Of a stretch of 64,000 nt of DNA, positions 25,111 through 34,936 are shown piece after piece. Under the pieces are notes generated by a model. That model did not search any database and was not told where the DNA came from. It saw only the letters and a program-made list of their open reading frames with translations. Source of the DNA: Zoogloea sp. LCSB751 (GTDB taxonomy: Bacteria > Pseudomonadota > Gammaproteobacteria > Burkholderiales > Rhodocyclaceae); NCBI RefSeq assembly GCF_002028455.1, contig NZ_MWUM01000022.1, positions 27,599 through 91,598 of the forward strand, written 5' to 3'. Numbering within the stretch: position 1 is the first letter of the stretch; the number at the start of each line of letters is the position of its first letter. The position numbers were made by a program, and so were the translations under genes.

Positions 25111-27252
25111 ATGCTCAAGAGTCAGAACATGTCCCTCAGCAGCGCGGAAAAAGCGTGGCTGCCGTGGTTCGGCCGGACCGGCAAGATCGCCATGGGCTGG
25201 GCCACGTCCCGCAACCGGCACCGCTACCCCGCCATCGAACAGACCTTCGAGGCCTTCGCGCAGACCCGCGTGCGCATCCTGAACACCTGGGCCGAGCAGC
25301 AATGGGCCCACCTGGAAGGGCTGGCCCGCGAACTGGCCGGCAGCTGGCCGGACGTGGACACCCGCCAGCTGCAACTGCGCCGCCAGCGCGCCGAGGACTT
25401 CTCCGAACTGTTCGTCGTCAACCTGCAGGGGATGATCGGCGCGTCTTCCGCCAACGGTCGCGCCGGCACCCGCGTGGCCGCCACCGCGCCGCTGCGCGCC
25501 GGGCTGGCCGGGCGCTTCCTGCACGGCCCCTACCGCGACCCGGTCACCAGGAGCCTGCCACCGTCCACGTCCCGCTTCCACGACGCGGTGACGCTGATGT
25601 TCTACCAGCCGATCACGGTGGATGGCCGCGTCGTCGGCGCCCTGTGCGGCCGCGTGCCCAATGATGTGCTCGGCGACCTGATCCAGCGCGAAGCCGGCCA
25701 TATCTTCCACGAGTCCGGCGACAACTACCTGTTCATGGTCAAGTCGGTCTTCGATCCGACGGTCGCCCCCGGCACCGCCCTGTCCCGCTCCCGCTTCGAG
25801 GACGCCACCTTCTCCGGCGGCGACAACCTGAAGGACGGCATCCGCACCGCCTTCGGCACCGTGCGCGTACAGGAGCACACCGAGCTGGAGCTGGTCTTCA
25901 ACGACCCGGCCACCGGCCAGCTCCACCCTGGCGTGCGCGAGACGATCCGCAAGGGCGACAACCTGTTCGTCACCTACCCGGGCTATTCCGACTACCGCCA
26001 CGTGCCGGTCATCGGCAAGGGCGTCACCTTCCGCCTGCCCGGCTCGCCGGACACCTGGGGCATGATGTGCGAGGCCGACCTGGAGGAGGTGTACCGCTTC
26101 CGCAGCATCCCCTTCCGCCTGCTCAGCCTCTACATGGCAGTCACCCTGGGCAGCTGGGGCATCGCCGGCCTGCTGGCCGAGCTGGCCGGCCTCGGCCAGG
26201 CCGCCGTGCTGGGCACCGGCCTGGCCCTGCAACTGGGCGGCGCGGCGGTCTTCCACCGGCTTGGCTGCCTGCCGATCAGCGAACGCCTGCGCGAGGCGAC
26301 CCGCGTGCTGCGCTCCACCACCGAAGGCGGCGGCAACCTGTCGCAGCGCCTGCCGCGGGCCAGCGAACGGATCGACGAAGCCACCGTGCTGGCCCAGTGG
26401 GCCAACAGCTTCATCGACAACCTGGAACAGATGATCCGCCAGGTCGCCAACACCACCAGCGAGATCGGCGACACCAACCGCAACATGCTGCAGAAGAACA
26501 GCCACGCAGATCAGGTCTCCACGTCGATGCAGGACGCCATCGACGACATCCTCAACGCGATCCGCGTACAGCTCAGCGAGATCGACGCCGCCACCGACAA
26601 CACCGCCACCATGCAACAAGTCGTACAGCGCGTCAGCGAAGAGGCGCGCCAGCAATTCGCCCTGGTGGAAGCCCGCAGCCAGGGCATCCGCAGCTCGGTC
26701 AATCTGTCGGCAACGACGATCCGCCAGCTCGAACAGCGCACGCTGGAGATCGGCCGCATCGTCACACTGATCAACGAGATCGCCGACCAGACCAACCTGC
26801 TGGCCCTCAACGCCGCCATCGAGGCCGCCCGCGCTGGCGAGACCGGGCGCGGCTTCGCGGTGGTGGCCGACGAGGTGCGCAAGCTGGCCGAACGCACCCG
26901 CGGCGCCACCTCCGACATCCGCGAGATGATCGACGGCGTGCAGAGCCAGGCCGAAGAAGCCGTGCGCACGATGGAAAGCGGCATGTCCGAGATGGAGGAA
27001 GGCCTGCGCTTGGCCACCGCCGCCGCCACCGACAAGCGGGAGATCGAGGCGGTCGTCGAGCGCCTGTTCGTGACCATCAACCAGATCGCCGCGGCCACCC
27101 ATGCCTACGGCGACCGGGTGGAATCCATCTCCGCCGCCGCCGAGGCGATGCGCCACGCCACGCGGGAATCGGCACGCAGCGCCGAGCTCACCGGCTTTGC
27201 CACCGGCAAGCTGGAACAGACCATGGGCCAGTTCCAGGTCGCCGCTGCCTGA
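25111..27252 (+). CDS. Methyl-accepting chemotaxis protein with an N-terminal sensor ahead of a transmembrane hairpin
   Basis: 713 residues. The signalling domain (about 480-700) contains the hairpin-tip sequence EIADQTNLLALNAAIEAARA and GFAVVADEVRKLAERT. Two hydrophobic segments occur only at about 330-352 and 358-378 (SLYMAVTLGSWGIAGLLAEL, VLGTGLALQLGGAAVF), followed by a HAMP-like stretch. The first 325 residues have no visible N-terminal membrane segment, yet contain a Cache/PAS-like region. This implies a cytoplasmic sensor followed by a membrane hairpin, unlike the usual periplasmic sensor between two segments. It should act through CheA/CheW; the ligand is unknown. Confidence 0.92.
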   Translation: MLKSQNMSLSSAEKAWLPWFGRTGKIAMGWATSRNRHRYPAIEQTFEAFAQTRVRILNTWAEQQWAHLEGLARELAGSWPDVDTRQLQLRRQRAEDFSELFVVNLQGMIGASSANGRAGTRVAATAPLRAGLAGRFLHGPYRDPVTRSLPPSTSRFHDAVTLMFYQPITVDGRVVGALCGRVPNDVLGDLIQREAGHIFHESGDNYLFMVKSVFDPTVAPGTALSRSRFEDATFSGGDNLKDGIRTAFGTVRVQEHTELELVFNDPATGQLHPGVRETIRKGDNLFVTYPGYSDYRHVPVIGKGVTFRLPGSPDTWGMMCEADLEEVYRFRSIPFRLLSLYMAVTLGSWGIAGLLAELAGLGQAAVLGTGLALQLGGAAVFHRLGCLPISERLREATRVLRSTTEGGGNLSQRLPRASERIDEATVLAQWANSFIDNLEQMIRQVANTTSEIGDTNRNMLQKNSHADQVSTSMQDAIDDILNAIRVQLSEIDAATDNTATMQQVVQRVSEEARQQFALVEARSQGIRSSVNLSATTIRQLEQRTLEIGRIVTLINEIADQTNLLALNAAIEAARAGETGRGFAVVADEVRKLAERTRGATSDIREMIDGVQSQAEEAVRTMESGMSEMEEGLRLATAAATDKREIEAVVERLFVTINQIAAATHAYGDRVESISAAAEAMRHATRESARSAELTGFATGKLEQTMGQFQVAAA

Positions 27253-27263
27253 ACCCTCCCCCG

Positions 27264-27295
27264 CGAGCGGGAGCCGCGTTCAGCGCTCCCGCTCG
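27264..27295. terminator. Hairpin between convergent chemoreceptor and thioesterase genes
   Basis: Perfect 11-bp arms CGAGCGGGAGC (27264-27274) and GCTCCCGCTCG (27285-27295) enclose a 10-base loop. It lies just after the chemoreceptor stop and overlaps the last codons of the convergent thioesterase gene. There is no T-run on either side, so termination is plausible but unproven. Confidence 0.4.
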
Positions 27296-27786
27296 AAACC
27301 CTCCGCCGCCGCATCGCGCAGCGCGGTGTAACGCTGTTCGAGCTCCCGGCGCAGTTCCTTGCGGGCCTGGGCGGCCTGATAGCGGCGCTTCTCGTCCGGC
27401 GTGAAGGGGCGTAGCGACGGCACGCTGACCGGCTTGCGGTTCTCGTCCACCGCCACCATCGTGAGGAAGCAGCTGTTGGCGTGGCGCACGACCTGGGTGC
27501 GGATGTCCTCGGCAATGACCTTCACGCCGATCTCCATCGACGAATTGCCGGTGTAATTCACCGAGGCCAGGAAGGTCACCAGCTCGCCGACGTGGATCGG
27601 CTGGCGGAACATCACCTGGTCCACCGACAGGGTCACCACGTAGCAGCCGGAATAGCGCGCCGCGCAGGCATAGGCCACCTGGTCGAGCAGCTTGAGGATG
27701 GCGCCGCCGTGCACGTTGCCGGAGAAATTGGCCATGTCCGGCGTCATCAGCACCGTCATGGTCAGCTGGTGGGCGGGGAAATTCAT
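27280..27786 (-). CDS. Acyl-CoA thioesterase, hotdog fold (YciA/BACH-like)
   Basis: 168 residues. A single hotdog domain (about 8-125) has MTPDMANFSGNVHGGAILKL followed by LDQVAYACAARYSG, with the catalytic Asp in the long helix, then VNYTGNSSMEIGVKV. Members hydrolyse acyl-CoA thioesters in the cytoplasm. The basic, charged C-terminal tail (about 130-168) is common in this group. The ATG at 27786 has GGAG six bases upstream. Convergent with the chemoreceptor gene. Confidence 0.92.
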   Translation of the reverse strand: MNFPAHQLTMTVLMTPDMANFSGNVHGGAILKLLDQVAYACAARYSGCYVVTLSVDQVMFRQPIHVGELVTFLASVNYTGNSSMEIGVKVIAEDIRTQVVRHANSCFLTMVAVDENRKPVSVPSLRPFTPDEKRRYQAAQARKELRRELEQRYTALRDAAAEGFERER

Positions 27787-28027
27787 TGTCGTCTCCGTGG
27801 GGTCTGCGGCCATGGATCGCAGCATAAACGTGGGAACGCGGGATGTCTCGCCGGGCCTCGTGGAATCGGGCATCCTGTCGCGCACGGAACGGCAGGCATG
27901 TCGAAGTTCCTGCGCTGTGCAGCAGGTCACTTATCATGAATCAAGCATTCACCGGCACCCGCCACATATATTTATTAGAATCGACAAAAACAACAATAAC
28001 CACACAGCAAGCATTCCGGAACCCTCC

Positions 28028-29316
<1,289 letters not shown>

Positions 29317-29317
<1 letters not shown>

Positions 29318-29337
29318 GGGCGAATTCATCCGCCCCC
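29317..29337. repeat. REP-like palindrome, copy 1 (imperfect)
   Basis: GGGGCGAATTCATCCGCCCC, overlapping the stop of the kinase gene, is an imperfect palindrome. It is nearly identical to the perfect copy at 63611-63638, which shares the core GGGGGCGAATTCATTCGCCC. Recurrence between genes with a shared core is what repetitive extragenic palindromes look like. It may also end transcription of the kinase gene. Confidence 0.6.
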
Positions 29338-29397
29338 ACAACAGCTCACCCCACAAGAAAAAAACGCCTCTACCACCCTTCCCACAGGCCCCACGCC

Positions 29398-29428
29398 AAA
29401 AAAACGGCCCGCTGTCGCCAGCGGGCCG
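29398..29428 (-). terminator. Rho-independent terminator of the porin gene
   Basis: Arms CGGCCCGCTG (29405-29414) and CAGCGGGCCG (29419-29428) are perfect 10-bp complements around TCGC. Reading in the minus direction, a run of seven T follows (A-run at 29398-29404). It lies about 40 bp downstream of the porin stop, so it is a canonical terminator for that gene. Confidence 0.9.
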
Positions 29429-29468
29429 AATCAGGTGCCAACTTGCCTGAGGAGAAACGGGGAGCGGA

Positions 29469-30362
29469 TCAGAAGACCCGGTTGACCGACGCGATCCAGG
29501 TGCCGGCGTTCATGTCCTTGGTCGTGCCGTTGCCGGCCACGCTGGGGTAGTTCTTCCAGTAATCGGCACCGGCGGTCGTCGTGTAGGCAAGGCCCAGCGT
29601 CCAGCTGCCCGGCATGGCCTTGCTGACGCCGACCTTGTAATCGGAATAGTCCAGCCCCTTCGAATGGGTAATGGTCTGGCGGCCGGCATGCAGCGTGGCC
29701 GTCCACGTCGGCAGGAACTCGTAATTCACGTTGGCTTCGATGTACCACGAGCCGGTGGTGTCCTTGCCGGTGACGCCGGCCCCCGGCTTGTTGGGGAAGG
29801 CGCCGGGGCCGGCGTTGTTGTCGGTGAAGCCGAAGTAGCCGACGTTGGTCATCGCCCGCGAGTACTTCAGGTTGAACCACTGCCAGGTGCCGGAGAGGTA
29901 GAACTCGGTGGAGTCGTAGCTCTTCTTGGCATAGCTGCCGGCCGGCGTGATCTTGTCGTAGTTGGCCTGCGGGAAGATGAACTGCAGTACCCCCACGTCG
30001 TAGGCGAAATCGCCCACCGCGCCCCGGTAGCCGCCATACACATCGACCTCGATATTGGCGTTGGCGTACAGGTTGCCGCTGGTATTGGACAACCAGGTGC
30101 CCACGTAGAAGCCGGACGCATGGGCGTAATCCACGCCGCCCTGGATCGCCGGGTTGCCCCAGGTCTGGCGGATGCCGCGGAACACGTACTCCGACACCAC
30201 ACCGATGTTGCTGGTCAGCTCCGGAGCCGGCGCCGGTGCATCCTCGGCACAGGCGGGGGCCGCCAGGGTGGCGACGGCAATGGCGATTGCGGTGGCCGGC
30301 AACGCGCCGGTACCGAGTTGTCGGACGGCCTTCCGTAGTGCGTTCTTCATCGCGGGTTTCAT
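29469..30362 (-). CDS. TorF-family putative outer-membrane porin
   Basis: 297 residues. The signal peptide ends ATLAAPACAEDAPAPAPE. The mature start LTSNIGVVSEYVFRGIRQTW is the hallmark of the TorF/Gcw_chp putative porin family. The remainder is alternating aromatic beta strands and ends in Phe (WIASVNRVF), as outer-membrane barrels do. The substrate is unknown. The ATG at 30362 has GAGG about seven bases upstream. It is divergent from the methylamine-type operon, separated by 172 bp, and could be the outer-membrane entry for that operon's substrate (inference from position only). Confidence 0.9.
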   Translation of the reverse strand: MKPAMKNALRKAVRQLGTGALPATAIAIAVATLAAPACAEDAPAPAPELTSNIGVVSEYVFRGIRQTWGNPAIQGGVDYAHASGFYVGTWLSNTSGNLYANANIEVDVYGGYRGAVGDFAYDVGVLQFIFPQANYDKITPAGSYAKKSYDSTEFYLSGTWQWFNLKYSRAMTNVGYFGFTDNNAGPGAFPNKPGAGVTGKDTTGSWYIEANVNYEFLPTWTATLHAGRQTITHSKGLDYSDYKVGVSKAMPGSWTLGLAYTTTAGADYWKNYPSVAGNGTTKDMNAGTWIASVNRVF

Positions 30363-30534
30363 GCTTTTGCCTCTGTCGGTGTTGGGATGGCAGCCATTTC
30401 ACGCCCACGCGCCTACTCCCTCAATTCCCCCTCGGACCTACTCCCAAAGTCGAATTGTTCGCCCCCCGTCCGGCGGCGGACAGTGCAGGCCATTGCAGTC
30501 CCATCGCATTTTTTCGACATCGAGGAGTACGCAG

Positions 30535-32229
30535 ATGAACACGACGACAGTGGATGCCGTGACGAGCGGCATCGGGAGCGGCGGCGCCAGCGCAACGCTC
30601 CACCGCAAGATCGGCTGGGCCGGGGCCTTCTGGGTGGCCAGCGGCGTCCCGGCCCTGGTGCTGTTTTCCATCGGCTCCATTGCCGCCACGGTGGGCAAGC
30701 CCTCCTGGGCGGTGTGGATCATTTCCATCGCCTTCGGCTTCCTGCAGTCCTTCTCCTACGCCGAGATCGCCGGCTTGTTCCCGCACAAGTCCGGCGGCGC
30801 CTCGGTGTACGGGGCGGTGGCCTGGGTGCGCTACAGCAAGCTGCTGGCGCCGCTCTCCGTGTGGTGCAACTGGCTGGCCTGGTCGCCGGTGCTGGCCATC
30901 GGCTCCGGGCTGGCGGCGGGCTACATCCTGTCGATCCTGTTCGCACCGGATGCGGCCATCAACACCTGGCAGATCACCCTGCTCGACCTGGGCTTCATCA
31001 AGGGCGGTCTGTCCCTGCGCATCAACGCCACCTTCGTGCTCGGCGCGGCGGTGCTGCTGGCGGCCTTCGCGATCCAGCACCGCGGCATCCTTCAGGCGGC
31101 GCGCATGCAGATGGTGCTCGGCATTGCCGCGCTGGCCCCGCTGATGCTGATCGGCCTGTGGCCGCTGCTCTCCGGCGACATGCCGGCCGCCAACCTGACC
31201 CCGCTGTTCCCGCTGGCCAAGGACGCCAGCGGCGCGGTGATCGACGGCGCCTGGGACATGGGCGGCCTGACCCTGATGGCCGGCGGCCTGTTCATGGCGG
31301 CCTGGTCCACCTACGGCTTCGAAACGGCGGTGTGCTACACCCGCGAATTCCGTGACCCGCGCACCGACACCTTCAAGGCCATCCTGTACTCCGGCCTGCT
31401 GTGCATCTTCGTGTTCACCGTGGTGCCGCTGGCCTTCCAGGGCAACATCGGCCTCGGCCAGCTGGTCACGCCGGAGGTGAAGGACGCCGCCGGCAACGTG
31501 GTCACCCCGGCGGTGTACGACGGCATCCTGTCGCCGGACATCTACAGCGGCATGGGCGTCGCCCACGCCATGGCCCACATGCTGGGCGGCGGCGCGCTGG
31601 TCGAGCACGTGCTGATGGCGATGCTGGTGCTGGCCCTGGTGCTGTCCATCATGACCTCGATGGCCGGCTCCTCGCGCACCCTCTACCAGGCCTCCGCCGA
31701 CGGCTGGCTGCCCAAGTACCTGTCCCACGTGAATGCCAACGGCGCGCCGATCCCGGCGATGTGGACCGACCTCGGCTTCAACCTGATCCTGCTGTTGATG
31801 TCCGACTACGTCTTCGTGCTGGCCATCTCCAACGTCTGCTACATCCTCTTCAACTTCCTCAACCTCAACGCCGCCTGGATCCACCGCATCGACCGCCCGA
31901 GCTGGCCGCGCCCGTTCAAGGCCCCGCTGTGGCTGATCGCCATCGGCACCGTGCTGGCCTTCGCCAACCTGTGGCTGATGGGCATGGGCGCCGACATCTG
32001 GGGCGCCGGCACGCTGGCTTCCGGCCTGCTCGTCGCCGCGCTGATCGTGCCGGTCTTCCTGTACCGCCACTACGTCACCGACAAGGGCCAGTTCCCCGCC
32101 GCGATGCAGGAAGACATGCACTTGGGCAGCGAGGAAGGCGTCGGCACCCGCGCCGGCATCCTGCCCTACCTGACCCTCGCCGGCGGCGCCGCGGTGGTGG
32201 CCATCGCCCACGCCTGTGCGGTGATCTGA
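30535..32229 (+). CDS. APC-superfamily amino acid/amine permease
   Basis: 564 residues with 12 or more hydrophobic segments. The APC pattern is seen in the first helices (GWAGAFWVASGVPALVLFSI) and in SYAEIAGLFPHKSGGASVYG. An unusually long extramembrane insert lies at about 300-350 (including KDAAGNVVTPAVYDGILSPD). GAGGAG precedes the ATG by seven bases. As the first gene of the N-demethylase operon, 11 bp before dmmA, it is the likely importer of the methylated amine substrate (inference). Confidence 0.92.
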   Translation: MNTTTVDAVTSGIGSGGASATLHRKIGWAGAFWVASGVPALVLFSIGSIAATVGKPSWAVWIISIAFGFLQSFSYAEIAGLFPHKSGGASVYGAVAWVRYSKLLAPLSVWCNWLAWSPVLAIGSGLAAGYILSILFAPDAAINTWQITLLDLGFIKGGLSLRINATFVLGAAVLLAAFAIQHRGILQAARMQMVLGIAALAPLMLIGLWPLLSGDMPAANLTPLFPLAKDASGAVIDGAWDMGGLTLMAGGLFMAAWSTYGFETAVCYTREFRDPRTDTFKAILYSGLLCIFVFTVVPLAFQGNIGLGQLVTPEVKDAAGNVVTPAVYDGILSPDIYSGMGVAHAMAHMLGGGALVEHVLMAMLVLALVLSIMTSMAGSSRTLYQASADGWLPKYLSHVNANGAPIPAMWTDLGFNLILLLMSDYVFVLAISNVCYILFNFLNLNAAWIHRIDRPSWPRPFKAPLWLIAIGTVLAFANLWLMGMGADIWGAGTLASGLLVAALIVPVFLYRHYVTDKGQFPAAMQEDMHLGSEEGVGTRAGILPYLTLAGGAAVVAIAHACAVI

Positions 32230-32240
32230 GGAGAACGACC

Positions 32241-32822
32241 ATGCTGCATTCCGACATCAAGAGCCGCCCCACCTACACCCAGCTGGAGCCGGACCTGTCC
32301 GGCAGCCAGCACCTGCTGATCATCGAAGGCGACACCGTACTGCCCGGCCGCCTCGACTCCCTGGCCGGCACCTTCGCCCCGGTGGAAGAGAACCTGCACA
32401 CCTGGCTGGTCGGCACCCAGGCCGGCGGCCTGGGCCTCGGCAAGGTGTGGCGCCTGCCCGAGGTAGCCGACGTGGTCGACGCCTTCGCCTGCGCCACCCG
32501 CGGCTACGGCATCGGCGACCGCCTCTACGTACAGGGCACCGAGCCCTTCCTGTGGTCGGTAGCCAAGGCCGCGGCGATCATCGGCTTCAGCGCCGAGCAG
32601 ATCCACCTGCACCACGCCGGCAGCCTGCGCCGCCGGGTGTGGTGTACCCACTGCCACACGGTCACCGAGAACGTCACCACCAGCATCGCCAGCTGTTCCG
32701 GCTGCCACCGCCACCTGCTGGTGCGCGACCACTTCTCCCGCCGCCTGGGCGCCTTCATGGGCGTGATGGTGGATGCGGAAGCCCCGGGCGAAGTGCCGGC
32801 CGTCGAGGAGAGCTTCGCATGA
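32241..32822 (+). CDS. dmmA: Dimethylamine monooxygenase subunit DmmA family protein
   Basis: 193 residues without membrane segments. It has the family layout: an N-terminal domain with SQHLLIIEGDTVLPGRLDSL, a middle with YVQGTEPFLWSVAKAAAIIG, and a C-terminal four-cysteine zinc-ribbon-like element (CTHCHTVTEN ... SCSGCHRHLL). DmmA is a subunit of the haem-dependent dimethylamine monooxygenase. It sits between the permease gene (11-bp gap) and dmmB (ATGA overlap), with GAGGAG ahead of the start. The gene order permease-dmmA-dmmB-dmmC supports the assignment. Confidence 0.85.
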   Translation: MLHSDIKSRPTYTQLEPDLSGSQHLLIIEGDTVLPGRLDSLAGTFAPVEENLHTWLVGTQAGGLGLGKVWRLPEVADVVDAFACATRGYGIGDRLYVQGTEPFLWSVAKAAAIIGFSAEQIHLHHAGSLRRRVWCTHCHTVTENVTTSIASCSGCHRHLLVRDHFSRRLGAFMGVMVDAEAPGEVPAVEESFA

Positions 32823-33769
32823 TCGGCGAAACCCTCACGCTCAAGGTGGCTGCCGCCAGCGCCATCTCGCCGAGCCTTCGCCACCTGCGCCTGGTGGCGG
32901 CGGACGGCGGCAAGCTGCCCCCGGCGGCGGCCGGCGCCCACCTCCAGCTCGTGCTGAACGGCGCCGCGCGCACCCACCGCAACGCCTATTCGCTGATCAG
33001 CCGCCCCGGCGCCCGCGACGCCTACGAGATCATCGTGCGGCGCGTGCCCAGCTCCCGCGGCGGCTCGGCCTTCATCCACGAGCAGCTCAAGGTCGGCGAC
33101 GTGCTGGAGGCCGGCTGGCCCGGCAACCTGTTCGCGCCGGTGCGCACCGCCCGCCGCCACCTGATGATCGCCGGCGGCATCGGCATCACGCCCTTCCTGT
33201 CCTACTTGGCCGACTTCGCCTTCGGCGGCGCCGACTACGCGCTGCACCTGTGCTGTCGCGAGGACGAGCAACACGTCTTCGACCCGTGGCTGGCCGGCAA
33301 GAGCGGCGTCAACGTGCACTGGGACGCCGACGGCCGCCGCCTCGACATCCCCGCCCTGCTCGCCGCCCAGCCGGTCGGCACCCACCTTTACGTGTGCGGC
33401 CCGGCCGCCATGAACGACGAGGTGCTGGAACTCGCCGCGGCCGCCGGCTGGCCCGCCAGCCACGTGCATTGCGAGCACTTCGGCAGCGCCCTGTCCGGCG
33501 GCGAGGCCTTCCACGCCTTCCTCGCCAAGTCCGGCATCGAGGTCAGCGTCGGCGAAGACGAGAGCCTGCTCGAAGCCATCGAGCGGATCGGCGTCAAAGC
33601 CCCCTGCCTGTGCCGCGGCGGCGCCTGCGGCGTGTGCGTGACGCCGCTGCTGGACGGCGAAGCCGAACACCGCGACCACTACCTGTCCGCCGCCGAGCGG
33701 GAAGCCGGCCGCCTGATCCTGCCCTGCGTGTCGCGGGCACGGAGCGGGCGCCTGGTGCTGGACCTGTGA
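32819..33769 (+). CDS. dmmB: Dimethylamine monooxygenase reductase subunit DmmB (PDR/VanB-type oxidoreductase)
   Basis: 316 residues. An FMN-binding barrel (about 5-105, RNAYSLISRP) is followed by an NAD(P)H-binding domain (about 110-225, LMIAGGIGITPFLSYL and THLYVCGPAAMNDEVL). The C-terminal plant-type [2Fe-2S] ferredoxin (about 235-315) has cysteines in CLCRGGACGVC and LPCVSRARSG. It passes electrons from NAD(P)H to the haem subunit DmmC. It overlaps dmmA by 4 bp; dmmC follows after 32 bp. Members of the same family serve Rieske oxygenases, but the neighbours here point to the N-demethylase. Confidence 0.9.
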   Translation: MIGETLTLKVAAASAISPSLRHLRLVAADGGKLPPAAAGAHLQLVLNGAARTHRNAYSLISRPGARDAYEIIVRRVPSSRGGSAFIHEQLKVGDVLEAGWPGNLFAPVRTARRHLMIAGGIGITPFLSYLADFAFGGADYALHLCCREDEQHVFDPWLAGKSGVNVHWDADGRRLDIPALLAAQPVGTHLYVCGPAAMNDEVLELAAAAGWPASHVHCEHFGSALSGGEAFHAFLAKSGIEVSVGEDESLLEAIERIGVKAPCLCRGGACGVCVTPLLDGEAEHRDHYLSAAEREAGRLILPCVSRARSGRLVLDL

Positions 33770-33801
33770 ATTCGCCCCTGAGCGCCCCCGAGGAGATCGA
33801 C

Positions 33802-34878
33802 ATGAGCATCGCTTTCAAACCCGAAGAAACCTTCCGCGGCGACTACAGCTACCGCAACAGCGACGCGGCCGTGCTGCGCTTCCCCTTCCCCTTCCCGGAA
33901 GACCGCTACATGTACAGCGTCAACATCGAGCCGCACGTGCGCAGCGGCCCGAGCGACGTCTTCCTGCGCCCCTTCGACGTGGATGAGCACTACATCGCCG
34001 AATGCCGCGACAAGGCCATCACGCTGGAACGCGACCCCGGCCGCTGCCAGGTGCTGCCGCACATGATGATGGCCCAGTGGGACACCCTCGAGCTGCTGAT
34101 GGAGAACCTGTCCGCCGACTACCCGGAGCAGTTCTCGCTGATCAAGGAGGGCGACGACTTCGGCAGCCGGTGGACCTGGATCAACCGCCCGCTGGGCATC
34201 GAACAGAGCTTCATCTTCGGCAACCCCGAGACCCTGCCCTGCGAACCCTTCGAGTACATCACCCGCCAGGCCCAGGGCGACTTCGCGATCTGCGACCAGC
34301 GCGACGACAACCTCTTCATGGACGCCGGCATGGTCACCTCCCAGGCCGACTGGTCGCTGGAGTTCGACGTCGGCATGAGCTTCATGGAATGGCACGGCCC
34401 AGTGCCGCTGGCCCACCAGACCGGCGTCTTCGAGCGCGCCCTGAAATACCTGCTGATGCTGCGCCTCGGCCAGCCGGTGCGCCGCCTCAACTGGACCATG
34501 AGCATCAACCCGCGCCTCGACACCTCGCCGGAGAGCTACCCCGAGTGGGGCCCGGACCGGGCCAGCGTCACCCCCGCAAACGCCGGGCAGAAGGTGCACC
34601 TGCGCGTCGAACTGCAGACCCTGTGGCGCCTGCCGCGCAGCAACGCAATCCTGTTCCCGATCCGCTGTTACCTGGCCTCCCTCGAAGACCTGGCCCGCGT
34701 ACCCAAGTGGGGCGCCCGCCTGCACCGGGTGCTGTCCTCGCTGCCGCCCCAGCTCGTCGAATACAAGGGCCTCACCCGCTACCTGCCGGCCGCCCTCGAA
34801 TGGCTGGCCCAGCACGACGACGGCCGCGAACTACCCGTCGGCACCGAACCCGGCATCACCACCCTCGGCCCCCGCTGA
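33802..34878 (+). CDS. dmmC: Haem-dependent oxidative N-demethylase, catalytic subunit DmmC (DUF3445)
   Basis: 358 residues, soluble. Family landmarks include FRGDYSYRNSDAAVLRFPFP, RSGPSDVFLRPFDVDEHYIA and RLNWTMSINPRLDTSPESY, with WTWINRPLGIEQSF in the middle. In the known enzyme the haem sits in a PAS-like fold, and the complex converts dimethylamine plus O2 to methylamine and formaldehyde. A good GAGGAG ribosome site precedes the ATG. The substrate in this organism could be dimethylamine or another secondary N-methyl amine; the sequence alone does not decide. Confidence 0.88.
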   Translation: MSIAFKPEETFRGDYSYRNSDAAVLRFPFPFPEDRYMYSVNIEPHVRSGPSDVFLRPFDVDEHYIAECRDKAITLERDPGRCQVLPHMMMAQWDTLELLMENLSADYPEQFSLIKEGDDFGSRWTWINRPLGIEQSFIFGNPETLPCEPFEYITRQAQGDFAICDQRDDNLFMDAGMVTSQADWSLEFDVGMSFMEWHGPVPLAHQTGVFERALKYLLMLRLGQPVRRLNWTMSINPRLDTSPESYPEWGPDRASVTPANAGQKVHLRVELQTLWRLPRSNAILFPIRCYLASLEDLARVPKWGARLHRVLSSLPPQLVEYKGLTRYLPAALEWLAQHDDGRELPVGTEPGITTLGPR

Positions 34879-34936
34879 GACCCATCCGATCCATCCGCAT
34901 TCCACGACACCCCGAAACCACAAAAAGGAAACAGCC

